A DNA stretch of 40,122 bases from SFDP01 sp051653625 (lineage in GTDB: Bacteria > Bacillota > Clostridia > Lachnospirales > Lachnospiraceae), in the NCBI GenBank assembly GCA_051653625.1, contig JBOFWM010000076.1:1-40122 (forward strand), in the 5' to 3' direction. The notes under the pieces are model-generated. The model was not told the DNA's origin, ran no database searches, and was given only the letters and a program-made list of their open reading frames with translations. Positions within the stretch are counted from its first letter, which is position 1. Each line of letters starts with the position of its first letter. Both the position numbers and the translations under genes were made by a program. Shown here piece by piece: positions 24,191 through 32,326 of the stretch.

Positions 24191-24242
24191 TTGACAAATT
24201 TTATAGATAGCTATATACTAATAACAGTAATCATTACTAATT
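24191..24242 (+). promoter_or_regulatory. perR promoter with a PerR-box-like palindrome
   Basis: TTGACA (24191-24196), 17 bases, TATACT (24214-24219), then a perfect 6-1-6 palindrome AGTAAT-C-ATTACT (24226-24238) over the expected transcription start. Its spacing and A+T flanks fit a PerR box (TTATAATnATTATAA type), so PerR probably represses its own unit until peroxide inactivates it. Confidence 0.7.
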
Positions 24243-24256
24243 TGAAAGGAGGCGCT

Positions 24257-24634
24257 ATGGCATTAAAATACAGCAGGCAACGTGAAGCTATTAAAGAGTT
24301 TATGTTAACTCGGTGTGATCACCCTACAGCTGATGTTGTATATATGAATGTTCGTAACGAATTTCCTAATATCAGCCTAGGAACGGTTTATCGCAATTTA
24401 ACTTTACTATCAGACATGGGAGAGTTACTAAGGATTCGTGTTGGTGATGGTGTCGATCATTTCGATGCTACTTGTAGTCCACATTATCATTTTATATGTC
24501 AAAAATGTGGCTGTGTAAAAGATTTGGAATTACCAATTTTTGATTCTATTGATAATATTGCGAGCGGAAGTTTTAATGGAGAAATTACAGGTCATGTAAC
24601 ATATTTTTATGGCACCTGTAGTGATTGCTTGTAA
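24257..24634 (+). CDS. perR: Fur-family peroxide regulator PerR
   Basis: A 125-residue metal-dependent repressor. It has the winged-helix N-terminal part (SRQREAIKEFMLTRCDHPTA, then ISLGTVYRNLTLLSDMGEL) and a C-terminal domain with His/Asp metal ligands (VDHFDA, PHYHFIC). Two CxxC pairs (CQKC and CSDC) hold structural zinc. The PerR rather than Fur reading rests on the short C-terminal end and on the gene context with a peroxide-scavenging reverse rubrerythrin. The start at 24257 has AAAGGAGG a few bases upstream and follows the promoter; the longer frame from 24152 begins before the promoter. It should be co-transcribed with the rubrerythrin gene 79 bases downstream. Confidence 0.9.
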   Translation: MALKYSRQREAIKEFMLTRCDHPTADVVYMNVRNEFPNISLGTVYRNLTLLSDMGELLRIRVGDGVDHFDATCSPHYHFICQKCGCVKDLELPIFDSIDNIASGSFNGEITGHVTYFYGTCSDCL

Positions 24635-24713
24635 TAGCATAGCTATTGCTCAATATAACACTATTGTATTGGCTTAAGCCAAAATTTATTTAATGAAAAA
24701 GGAGAAAAAGACT

Positions 24714-25253
24714 ATGAAATTTGTATGTAATGTATGTGGTTATGTTCACGAAGGAGATGCGGCACCAGCTACTTGCCCAGTTTGTAATGTTGGAGCTGAT
24801 AAATTCACAGCTCAAACAGGAACAAAAGAATGGGCAACAGAACATGTTGTAGGTGTAGCACAAGGATCAAGCGAAGATATTATGGAAGATTTAAGAGCAA
24901 ACTTTATGGGAGAATGTACAGAAGTTGGAATGTACCTTGCAATGTCAAGAGTAGCTCATAGAGAAGGATATCCTGAAATCGGTTTATACTGGGAAAAAGC
25001 TGCTTATGAAGAAGCAGAACATGCTGCAAAATTTGCAGAATTATTAGGTGAAGTTGTAACAGATTCAACAAAGAAAAATCTTGAATTAAGAATTGATGCA
25101 GAAAATGGTGCTACAGCAGGTAAATTTGACCTTGCAAAACGTGCAAAAGCTGCAAACTTAGATGCAATCCATGACACAGTTCATGAAATGGCTAAAGATG
25201 AAGCTAGACATGGTAAAGCATTTGAAGGTTTATTAAACAGATACTTCGGTTAA
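24714..25253 (+). CDS. Reverse rubrerythrin (NADH-linked peroxide reductase)
   Basis: A 179-residue non-haem iron protein that reduces hydrogen peroxide (and oxygen) in anaerobes. The rubredoxin-like iron site is at the N-terminus (Cys5, Cys8, Cys21, Cys24 in FVCNVCGYV and CPVCNVG), and the ferritin-like diiron domain follows. Its ligands lie in MGECTEVGMYLAMSRVAHRE, EEAEHAAKF and KDEARHGKAF. This order is opposite to classical rubrerythrin and defines the reverse type, which in Clostridium acetobutylicum is repressed by PerR. The ATG at 24714 has AAGGAG upstream; the earlier in-frame ATG (24693) contains that site. Its codons look biased, as expected for an abundant protein. A strong terminator follows. 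Confidence 0.94.
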   Translation: MKFVCNVCGYVHEGDAAPATCPVCNVGADKFTAQTGTKEWATEHVVGVAQGSSEDIMEDLRANFMGECTEVGMYLAMSRVAHREGYPEIGLYWEKAAYEEAEHAAKFAELLGEVVTDSTKKNLELRIDAENGATAGKFDLAKRAKAANLDAIHDTVHEMAKDEARHGKAFEGLLNRYFG

Positions 25254-25280
25254 ATCATCAATCATACAATAAAATGAAAA

Positions 25281-25317
25281 ATAAAGGATGGAGGACTGCT
25301 CCATCCTTTATTTTTTT
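25281..25317. terminator. Terminator after the rubrerythrin gene
   Basis: Stem TAAAGGATGGAG/CTCCATCCTTTA with a 5-base loop, followed by seven Ts. A T-rich stretch on the opposite side lets it also serve the minus-strand aldo/keto reductase transcript. Confidence 0.9.
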
Positions 25318-25407
25318 CTATACAATCCCTAACTTGAATTTGCAATTTTATGGTTATTCCTAATGGGCTTGTTATTACTTTTCCTCTTTTAAGATATTCA
25401 TAGTATA

Positions 25408-26307
25408 TTATGGCAAAATATTACCGCATGATAAGTAAATCTCATACCACTCGTCTTTTGTTAATGTAACTTTATTTGCTTCTACAATCTCATCTAATCT
25501 TGATTTTTTTGTTGTTCCAATGATAACTTGCATATTTGCTGGATGTCTTAAAATCCACGCTGTAGCAATACAAGTTTTTGATACTCCATACTTATTACCC
25601 AAAGTCTCAAGAATTGAATTTAATTTTACATACATCTCATGATCTAAGAAACAACCTTGAAATCCTGGTATTTGATAAGGTGACCAAGCTTGAATTTTAA
25701 TATCATGTAATCTACAATAATCTAAAACTCCTTGATCTCTATTGATAGCACCTTGTGTAATCATATTTACTTCTATTCCACTACTAACCATAGTAGAAGC
25801 AACAATACTAAACTGTAATTGATTAATATGTAACCCTTGTTTTACGTATTTTTTAAGTAACTCTATTTGTAATGGATTATGATTTGATACACCAAAGTTT
25901 CTTACCATCCCTTGTTGTTGTAAATAATCAAAGGCTCTTGCCACTTCTTCTGGCTCTACAAGTGCATCTGGTCGATGAAGCAAAAGAGCATCTAAATATG
26001 GAGTTTGCAATCTTTTAAGAGACCCCTCAACACTTCCTACAATATGCTCATAGGAAAGGTCATACATTTTTCTTGGTATAATTCCACATTTTGATTGAAT
26101 ATAGATGTCTTCTCTTTTAATTGAACTCTCTTTTAAGACTTCACCAAATTTACTTTCGCATTGTCCACCACCATAAATATCTGCGTGATCAAACGAAGTG
26201 ATTCCATGATTTATCGCAGCTTCCATATAGGATTGTAACTCGTGATTTTCCATTTCAAATACTCGCATACATCCTATTAAAAACTCATTGTTCTTTACTT
26301 GTCCCAT
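25408..26307 (-). CDS. Aldo/keto reductase, YdhF-like
   Basis: A 299-residue NADPH-dependent oxidoreductase with the TIM-barrel aldo/keto reductase fold. Conserved points are FDHADIYGGG (with catalytic Asp and Tyr, about 35-44), the catalytic Lys in IQSKCG, DALLLHRPD (His, about 106-114), FGVSNHNPLQIELL, and the cofactor segment VIIGTTKKSRLDE near the end. It resembles the YdhF/YcsN branch; the natural carbonyl substrate is unknown. AGGAGG lies eight bases before the ATG. It starts 15 bases after the 2-hydroxyacid dehydrogenase gene and is likely co-transcribed with it. Confidence 0.9.
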   Translation of the reverse strand: MGQVKNNEFLIGCMRVFEMENHELQSYMEAAINHGITSFDHADIYGGGQCESKFGEVLKESSIKREDIYIQSKCGIIPRKMYDLSYEHIVGSVEGSLKRLQTPYLDALLLHRPDALVEPEEVARAFDYLQQQGMVRNFGVSNHNPLQIELLKKYVKQGLHINQLQFSIVASTMVSSGIEVNMITQGAINRDQGVLDYCRLHDIKIQAWSPYQIPGFQGCFLDHEMYVKLNSILETLGNKYGVSKTCIATAWILRHPANMQVIIGTTKKSRLDEIVEANKVTLTKDEWYEIYLSCGNILP

Positions 26308-26322
26308 TTCTTTTCCTCCTAA

Positions 26323-27282
26323 TTATATATCTAAACGGTTACGTTTCTCCCCCTTGTTAAAGCTATGTATATTTTTAAGAATTTCTTCCATACATCTTGT
26401 TCGTGCCTCCACACTTGCCCATGCCATATGTGGTGTAATAATTAATTTTGTTCCATCTTTTATAGTTGCAAGTGGATTCTCTTTTGCCATTGGTTCTACC
26501 GTTAACACATCTAAACCTGCACCTGCAATTGTTTCTTCTTGTAATGCTACTGCCAAATCCTCATCATTTACAACAGGTCCTCTTGCAACATTGATTAATA
26601 ATGCAGATGTTTTCATTTTTTCAAAAGCTACTTTATCAAATAAATTTCTAGTTAAATCTGATAAAGGACAATGTAAAGAAATAATATCGGATTCTTTTAA
26701 CAAACTTTCAAATTCTACTTTTTCATATTCTGTAATAGTACTTTTCCCTGTTGGTGAGTAAAAGATAATTTTACAACCAAATGCGGAAGCAATTTTAGCC
26801 ACACTACGTCCAATGTTTCCCATTCCAACAATTCCCCATGTCTTACCATCTAATTCATGAAAAAGTGCACTAAAATTGGAAAATCCATTTTGCTTTGAAT
26901 ACTCTCCTGATTGAACAAATTCATTATAAAATGAAATTTTTTCTAATAAGTATAATGCTAATGTAAACGTATGTTGTACAACAGTAGCTGTAGAATATCC
27001 ACGAACATTACAAACTGCTATTCCTCTTTTTTTAGCATACTCAATATCAATATTATCATATCCCGTTGCTGTAATGCATAAAAGCTTCACATTTGGGGCA
27101 TCTTTTAGCATCTCTTCATTCATCTTCGCTTTATTAAAAATAATAACTTCTGCATCTTTAATCCATTCTTTGCACTCATTTATAGTTGCAGTATTATGAT
27201 AAGAAACCTCTCCAAATTCTTCAAAAATACTTACATCAATATCCTCTCCAATGCTATTACGATCTAACATTACAATGTTCAT
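26323..27282 (-). CDS. D-2-hydroxyacid dehydrogenase (glycerate dehydrogenase-like)
   Basis: A 319-residue NAD(P)-dependent enzyme that interconverts a 2-keto acid with its D-2-hydroxy acid; hydroxypyruvate/D-glycerate is the likeliest pair. The dinucleotide-binding motif is GIVGMGNIGR (about 148-157). The catalytic Arg lies in INVARGPVVND, the Glu in GLDVLTVEPM, and the His in ITPHMAWAS. The chosen start at 27282 has GGAGA upstream; the frame extends to 27333 but would run into the pgi terminator hairpin. It is followed closely by the aldo/keto reductase gene. The exact substrate is inferred. Confidence 0.9.
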   Translation of the reverse strand: MNIVMLDRNSIGEDIDVSIFEEFGEVSYHNTATINECKEWIKDAEVIIFNKAKMNEEMLKDAPNVKLLCITATGYDNIDIEYAKKRGIAVCNVRGYSTATVVQHTFTLALYLLEKISFYNEFVQSGEYSKQNGFSNFSALFHELDGKTWGIVGMGNIGRSVAKIASAFGCKIIFYSPTGKSTITEYEKVEFESLLKESDIISLHCPLSDLTRNLFDKVAFEKMKTSALLINVARGPVVNDEDLAVALQEETIAGAGLDVLTVEPMAKENPLATIKDGTKLIITPHMAWASVEARTRCMEEILKNIHSFNKGEKRNRLDI

Positions 27283-27311
27283 ATTTTTTCTCCATTCTTT
27301 TCTTATATAGA

Positions 27312-27343
27312 AAAACAAAGCGCGAAATTTCACACTTTGTTTT
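27312..27343 (-). terminator. Intrinsic terminator after pgi
   Basis: On the minus strand AAAACAAAG pairs with CTTTGTTTT, continued through wobble pairs, around a short A+T loop and followed by Ts. It begins a few bases past the pgi stop. Confidence 0.8.
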
Positions 27344-27350
27344 CTCTAAA

Positions 27351-28700
27351 TTATAAACGTTTTAATAAAGCTTCTCTTTCTGCTTCAAAACCTGGTTTCC
27401 CTAATAATGCAAACATATTTTTCTTATAGCTTTCAACTCCTGGTTGATCAAATGGATTTACACCTAATAAATATCCACTTACACCACATGCAAATTCAAA
27501 GAAGTAGAATAATTGTCCTAAGTAGAATTCGTTTACTTCTGGTACATGAACTAAAAGGTTAGGAACTCCACCATCTGTATGTGCTAAAATTGTTCCATTC
27601 ATAGCTGATTTATTTACAAAATCTACCGTTTGTCCCGAAAGATAATTTAATCCATCTAAATCCACTTCTTCTTTTCCTAAAACAATTTCATCTCTTGATG
27701 TTTCAATATTAATAACTGTTTCAAATAAATTTCTACTTCCATCTTGAATAAATTGTCCCATTGAATGTAAATCTGCTGTTAAATCTACACTTGCAGGATA
27801 AATTCCTTTTTGATCTTTTCCTTCACTTTCTCCGTATAATTGTTTCCACCATTCTGAAACAAAGTGTACACTTGGTTCGTAATTTGCTAAAATTTCGATT
27901 ACTTTCCCTTTGCGAAGTAAGATGTTACGAAGTGCTGCATATTGTAATGAATCATTTTCTTCAAATGGAGTATTTAATGCTTTATCTCTACCATCTGCTG
28001 CTCCAGCCATTAATTGATCAATATCAGCTCCACTAACTGCGATTGGAAGAAGACCTACTGCTGTAAGTACCGAAAAACGTCCTCCAATATCATCAGGAAC
28101 TACAAATGTTTCATATCCTTTTGCATCTGCTAATCCTTTTAGTGCTCCTCTTGCTTTATCAGTTGTTGCATAAATTCTTTCAGCTGCACCTTCTACACCA
28201 TATTTTTTTTCTGCCATTTCTTTAAATACTCTGAATGCAATTGCAGGTTCTGTAGTTGTTCCTGATTTTGAAATCATATTGATTGAAAAATCTCTATCTC
28301 CGATTACATCAATAAGATGTTTGATATAGCTAGAACTAATAGAATTACCTACAAAATAAATTTCTGGTGTTTTTCTAACACTTTTATCTACTACATTATA
28401 GAAACTGTGTCTTAAAAATTCAATTGCAGCTCTTGCACCAAGATAAGATCCACCAATCCCAATTACAAGTAATACTTCTGAATCACTTGTTATTTTTTCA
28501 GCTGCTTTTTTTATGCGTGCAAATTCTTCTTTATCGTAATTAACTGGTAAGTCTAACCATCCTAAGAAGTCATTCCCTGCTCCAGTTTTAGATACTAATG
28601 TTTCTTTCGCATCCATTGTTAATTTTTTCATTAAGTCTATTTCATGTTCCCCAATAAATTTCCCTGCTTTTGAATAGTCAAATGTAACTTTATTACTCAT
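27351..28700 (-). CDS. pgi: Glucose-6-phosphate isomerase
   Basis: A 449-residue glycolytic enzyme that interconverts glucose 6-phosphate and fructose 6-phosphate. Clear features are the sugar-phosphate-binding GIGGSYLGARAA (about 80-91), SKSGTTTEPA (about 144-153), the catalytic Glu region around LYGESEGKDQKGIYP, and the C-terminal FDQPGVESYKKNMF with the active-site Lys. The length fits the short bacterial type. The start at 28700 is chosen because GGAGG lies nine bases before it; an upstream in-frame ATG (28715) overlaps that ribosome site. It is flanked by an unrecognised membrane-protein gene upstream and a terminator downstream. Confidence 0.96.
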   Translation of the reverse strand: MSNKVTFDYSKAGKFIGEHEIDLMKKLTMDAKETLVSKTGAGNDFLGWLDLPVNYDKEEFARIKKAAEKITSDSEVLLVIGIGGSYLGARAAIEFLRHSFYNVVDKSVRKTPEIYFVGNSISSSYIKHLIDVIGDRDFSINMISKSGTTTEPAIAFRVFKEMAEKKYGVEGAAERIYATTDKARGALKGLADAKGYETFVVPDDIGGRFSVLTAVGLLPIAVSGADIDQLMAGAADGRDKALNTPFEENDSLQYAALRNILLRKGKVIEILANYEPSVHFVSEWWKQLYGESEGKDQKGIYPASVDLTADLHSMGQFIQDGSRNLFETVINIETSRDEIVLGKEEVDLDGLNYLSGQTVDFVNKSAMNGTILAHTDGGVPNLLVHVPEVNEFYLGQLFYFFEFACGVSGYLLGVNPFDQPGVESYKKNMFALLGKPGFEAEREALLKRL

Positions 28701-28772
28701 TTTATGATCCTCCATTTTATTAAAAAACGTTTTCTTTTGTCAAACACAGTTTAGCAAAGTATGTTTTTTTTT

Positions 28773-29408
28773 TCAAGTCAAAAATTCTTTTAATAATTCT
28801 TCTAATTCTTTCTCATCATAAGTTTCTCTTGGAATTGTCTTTATAGGTTCTTTTTCTCTTTTTATTACTTTCTCATGATTTACAGTTTCTCTTTTTTCTA
28901 ATTGTAACGATAATTCATTTTCTAAGTAATATACAATATTTGTTTTTAAGATGCTTTTTTTCCCTGCATAATCAACCATTCCCGAAACAGAAAAGTATAT
29001 ATATAACCCTAGTAAGCTATAGATGTAGAATGGTAAAATTTCTCCTAATGTTTCACCAATCATAATACCTCTTGCCGCACCAATACCCGCCATAAATACA
29101 GCAAGCAACATAGCTTGTCCTGACATATGTTTCCATCTTGTAATTTTAATTCCAAAATGTGAAATTTTATTTAAAAATTTGTCAACAAAAACGGAAGTAT
29201 TTAATATACCTTTATTTTCTTGATAAATTTCCTTATATAATGAAATACAATTTTTTAAATTTTTATGATTACAATTATTCATTTTGTCTGATTCATGAAT
29301 TAATTGTGTTAATTCTGACGAAACAATAAAATAAAGAATAATACTTGCAGTAAAAAAAAGAATCATTAGTATGCTAATAACGGTGTGTGTGAAAAATATT
29401 TCAAACAT
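28773..29408 (-). CDS. Unrecognised membrane protein, 211 residues
   Basis: Not assigned to a family. One hydrophobic span lies at the N-terminus (about 7-29), then a 70-residue polar stretch with cysteines and basic residues (NNCNHKNLKNC), then two more spans (about 103-122 and 127-147). A charged tail of about 60 residues closes it and ends in an acidic helix (YDEKELEELLKEFLT). The three-span layout with a long cytosolic tail could be a small membrane scaffold or regulator. The ribosome site is AAGGGGA before the ATG. It lies 72 bases upstream of the pgi start and is divergent from the TSCPD-murG unit. Confidence 0.7.
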   Translation of the reverse strand: MFEIFFTHTVISILMILFFTASIILYFIVSSELTQLIHESDKMNNCNHKNLKNCISLYKEIYQENKGILNTSVFVDKFLNKISHFGIKITRWKHMSGQAMLLAVFMAGIGAARGIMIGETLGEILPFYIYSLLGLYIYFSVSGMVDYAGKKSILKTNIVYYLENELSLQLEKRETVNHEKVIKREKEPIKTIPRETYDEKELEELLKEFLT

Positions 29409-29514
29409 GATAGGATCCCCTTCTAATTTTTTATAGTTATTAGTATAGAAGATAGTTTTTTTTCATACAATAGATTTAGTCTATAATTCCTCGCAAGTTA
29501 TTACATAATGATAC

Positions 29515-29543
29515 AAGACTTTTTTTCCATTTTCTGATATAAT
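29515..29543 (+). promoter_or_regulatory. Probable promoter of the TSCPD-murG unit
   Basis: Extended -10 TGATATAAT with TATAAT at 29538-29543; the -35 at 17 bases is poor (AAGACT, 29515-29520). About 30 bases before the first ribosome site. Confidence 0.45.
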
Positions 29544-29581
29544 ACTTTTAAATATTTAAAAAGAGGAAAGGTTGATATACT

Positions 29582-29827
29582 ATGAATTATAAAACAAAAG
29601 GCGTTTGTGCCACTTCAATTAATGTAGAATTAAAAGACGATCGTATAGAATCCGTAGAATTTGTTGGTGGGTGTAATGGAAATTTACAAGGCATTTCTGC
29701 ACTTGTAAAAGGAATGGATCCACAAGATGCAATAGAAAAGCTAAAAGGTATTAAATGTGGTTTTCGAGCTACTTCTTGTCCTGACCAATTATCATGTGCA
29801 TTACAAGAGATGATAGATTCGAAATAA
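29582..29827 (+). CDS. TSCPD-domain protein (TIGR03905-like)
   Basis: An 81-residue protein made up of one TSCPD domain, named for the motif here read as ATSCPDQLSCAL (about 62-73). Other conserved spots are GVCATSINVEL and EFVGGCNGNLQGIS. The same domain is found at the C-terminus of vitamin B12-dependent ribonucleotide reductases, where its cysteines may take part in electron transfer; the role of the stand-alone form is unknown. Conserved cysteines (about Cys8, Cys31, Cys59, Cys64, Cys71) suggest a metal or redox site. It starts 21 bases before murG and shares its promoter. Confidence 0.9.
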   Translation: MNYKTKGVCATSINVELKDDRIESVEFVGGCNGNLQGISALVKGMDPQDAIEKLKGIKCGFRATSCPDQLSCALQEMIDSK

Positions 29828-29848
29828 AGTTGAAAGGTATTTTAATTA

Positions 29849-30916
29849 ATGGCTAAAAAAATTGTATTAACTGGCGGCGGTACAGCTGGTCACGTTACTC
29901 CTAACATTGCATTGTTTCCTTCATTATTAAATCATGATTTTGAGATTTCTTATATCGGCTCTTATGATGGTATTGAAAAAAAATTAATTCAAGATTTTCA
30001 GATTCCTTATTATGGAATATCTACAGGTAAATTTAGACGATATTTTGACTTGAAAAATTTTTCCGACCCATTTCGCGTAATAAAAGGATATCAAGAAGCA
30101 AAAAAAATACTGAAAGAAATAAAACCAGATATTGTTTTTTCTAAAGGTGGTTTCGTATCAGTTCCTGTTATTAAAGCTGCGCATTCTTTGCATATTCCTT
30201 GTATTATACATGAGTCTGATATGACACCAGGTCTTGCAAATAAAATTTGCATAGGTGTTGCAACAAAAGTATGTTGTAACTTTCCAGAAACATTAAAATT
30301 ACTTCCTTCTGGCAAAGGAATATTAACAGGTTCTCCAATTCGTGAAGAATTAAAAAAAGGAAATAAAATAGCTGCTCTAGACTTATGTGGTTTCACTGCA
30401 AACAAGCCTGTACTTATGGTTATTGGTGGTTCGCTCGGTGCACAAAGCATCAATCTAGTAATTCGTGAGACATTACCAAAACTTCTTGAAAAATTTCAGG
30501 TGGTTCATATTTGTGGAAAAGATAAAGTAGATAACTTAATGCTTACCATACCTGGTTATAAACAATTCGAATATTTAAAATCAGAGTTAAAAGATATATT
30601 TGCTTTGGCAGATATTGTTATTTCTCGTGCAGGGGCAAATGCAATTTGTGAGTTGTTAGCACTACAAAAACCAAATTTATTAATTCCTCTTCAATCCGGA
30701 AGTCGTGGCGATCAAATATTAAATGCTATATCCTTTGAAGAACAAGGATATAGCATTGTAATTAAAGAAGAAGCCTTTGACCCGTCTATGTTACTAAAAA
30801 AAGTAGATGAATTATATGAAAATCGAATATCTTTCATAGAAACAATGGGAAATAGCAATCAATTAAATTCTATTGAGACAATTATGAACCTTATCCTTGA
30901 GATAACAAATTCATAA
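29849..30916 (+). CDS. murG: MurG, lipid II-forming N-acetylglucosaminyltransferase
   Basis: A 355-residue GT28 glycosyltransferase that adds N-acetylglucosamine from UDP-GlcNAc to lipid I on the inner face of the membrane, making lipid II for peptidoglycan. The N-terminal donor/acceptor loop is GGGTAGHVTPN (about 8-18), with a second glycine-rich loop GGSLGAQSIN (about 192-201). SRAGANAICELLALQKP is the conserved UDP-sugar-binding stretch. Length and domain layout are normal. It lies outside a division/cell-wall cluster, paired with a TSCPD gene. Its 3' end overlaps the convergent HIT gene by 26 bases. Confidence 0.95.
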   Translation: MAKKIVLTGGGTAGHVTPNIALFPSLLNHDFEISYIGSYDGIEKKLIQDFQIPYYGISTGKFRRYFDLKNFSDPFRVIKGYQEAKKILKEIKPDIVFSKGGFVSVPVIKAAHSLHIPCIIHESDMTPGLANKICIGVATKVCCNFPETLKLLPSGKGILTGSPIREELKKGNKIAALDLCGFTANKPVLMVIGGSLGAQSINLVIRETLPKLLEKFQVVHICGKDKVDNLMLTIPGYKQFEYLKSELKDIFALADIVISRAGANAICELLALQKPNLLIPLQSGSRGDQILNAISFEEQGYSIVIKEEAFDPSMLLKKVDELYENRISFIETMGNSNQLNSIETIMNLILEITNS

Positions 30917-31304
30917 TTGATTCTAACTCTTCATTAGTTGGGGACGAAGGTTCCCAGCTAATTTTTTGTCCATCCTTAATAAATCTTGGAATAATATGTA
31001 AGTGATAATGAAATACGGTCTGACCTGCACATAATCCATTATTTTGAATAATATTTACTCCCTCACATTTCAAATTTTCCTTTAAAAGATTTGCCATTTT
31101 TTTTGCTAAAACCATTACTTCTTTTGCAATTTCTTCTGGCAATTCATATAGATCATTAAAATGCTCCTTTGTTACAATAAGAATATGCCCTTTTGTTGCA
31201 GGACTCACATCTAAAAACACATGAAACAAATCATCCGCATAAATCGTTTTAGATGGTATTTCACCATCTACAATTTTACAAAAAATACAATTTTTTTCTG
31301 TCAT
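30891..31304 (-). CDS. HIT-family nucleotide hydrolase
   Basis: A 137-residue histidine-triad protein, likely a hydrolase of AMP-linked compounds (AMP-lysine, ApnA or similar) of the Hint/HinT branch. The catalytic triad HYHLHIIPR gives His99, His101 and His103 within FHYHLHI. The N-terminal CIFCKIVDGEIPS and GHILIVTKEHF are also standard, with Cys7 and Cys10 possibly binding zinc. It is the last gene of the long minus-strand group that includes the tad cluster, 29 bases after the flavodoxin-SCP2 gene. Its 3' end overlaps murG from the other strand. Confidence 0.93.
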   Translation of the reverse strand: MTEKNCIFCKIVDGEIPSKTIYADDLFHVFLDVSPATKGHILIVTKEHFNDLYELPEEIAKEVMVLAKKMANLLKENLKCEGVNIIQNNGLCAGQTVFHYHLHIIPRFIKDGQKISWEPSSPTNEELESIMNLLSQG

Positions 31305-31333
31305 ATCTTATCCTCTTTTCCTACGTTTCTTGT

Positions 31334-32326
31334 TTAAATAAATGGGAAAATCAAGTCAAGTGTTCTTAATGTTTTAAAATCACCTTTTACTTTCATATCT
31401 CCACACATAAATGCTCTTTGAAAAGTCATTCGCCCCTCAATAATATCAAGTAAAATAGATTCTTTTGTTTGAATATCCACATCTATTTTATCCATTGTTG
31501 CGTAAGAACAAACAAGTTCTGCGTTATTCACTTGAAGGATATATGATTTTTTCTTATGTTCTATTCCAAATTTATAAGTTGCTACAAAGCCAGCTTGTGG
31601 ACGGAAATTTTTCTGAAACTCTTCCATAATTTTATCACTTACAGATTCCCCTTCTTCTTCCATCATCCCTCTAAACATATTTGCTAATTCTTGCAAATCT
31701 TCTTTTTGCTTTTGAACATACTCATCATCTGAAGCATATTGTGATAATTGCTCTGTTTCTTGTGGTGTTAAATCAATATTTTGTGAAACCGAAATTTTTT
31801 GTTTTACAGCTTGATTACTTACTGGAAACTTAGCGATTTTTTGTCGAATGTTGCGGTAAATATTCTCTGTTGTTTTTTCAATTATTCCAAAATATTCATC
31901 ATTTAAATCAAAAATAGACGTATCTTCTATATATCCTGATATTCCATCACATGATAATCCACCTAAAATTTCCCATGCATTCGATAAATATAATTTAGCT
32001 TCACCCTCTCCATATGTTGTAGACATAACAATAGGACACATATAAATTTTACTAATTGCATTTTTATCACCATACAACCAACAAGAATCTAAAAATTGCT
32101 GCATATATCCACCTATTCCAAACCATTCTACAGTTGTAGCAAAAATCACTCCATCTACATCCTTTAATGTCTGTGGAAGTGTTGTAATTGTATTTTTTAA
32201 TTCATATAAATTATAACGTTCGACTGTTACATTTAATTCATTTAAAACTTCTTGTATTTTATTTATTACATATAATGTTGGGTCATCTAACATCCCTCTT
32301 CCGCCATAATAAATATTAATCTTCAT
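31334..32326 (-). CDS. Flavodoxin-like NAD(P)H oxidoreductase fused to SCP2 domain
   Basis: A 330-residue two-domain protein. Residues 1-160 or so look like an NADPH-dependent FMN reductase/flavodoxin fold (MKINIYYGGRGM start, ATTVEWFGIGGYMQQFLD, and the STTYGEGEAK loop). Residues 220-330 match the SCP2 sterol-carrier fold, which binds hydrophobic ligands: the family signature is in CSYATMDKIDVDIQTKES and the end GRMTFQRAFMCGDMKVKGD (about 300-318). A charged helical linker joins them. The fusion suggests flavin chemistry on a lipid-like substrate, but this is an inference. The start at 32326 has GGAG upstream and overlaps the rhomboid gene by 11 bases. Confidence 0.82.
   Translation of the reverse strand: MKINIYYGGRGMLDDPTLYVINKIQEVLNELNVTVERYNLYELKNTITTLPQTLKDVDGVIFATTVEWFGIGGYMQQFLDSCWLYGDKNAISKIYMCPIVMSTTYGEGEAKLYLSNAWEILGGLSCDGISGYIEDTSIFDLNDEYFGIIEKTTENIYRNIRQKIAKFPVSNQAVKQKISVSQNIDLTPQETEQLSQYASDDEYVQKQKEDLQELANMFRGMMEEEGESVSDKIMEEFQKNFRPQAGFVATYKFGIEHKKKSYILQVNNAELVCSYATMDKIDVDIQTKESILLDIIEGRMTFQRAFMCGDMKVKGDFKTLRTLDLIFPFI

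Noticed and set aside
24670..24683. Terminator between perR and rubrerythrin
   Set aside because: TTGGCTTAAGCCAA is a perfect palindrome but short, without a loop of normal size and without a T-run, so the two genes are probably co-transcribed.
28716..28743. pgi promoter with TTGACA and a cre-like site AAAACGTTTT
   Set aside because: Any -10 at normal spacing would put the transcription start on the ribosome site, and the cre-like match is partial in A+T-rich DNA.
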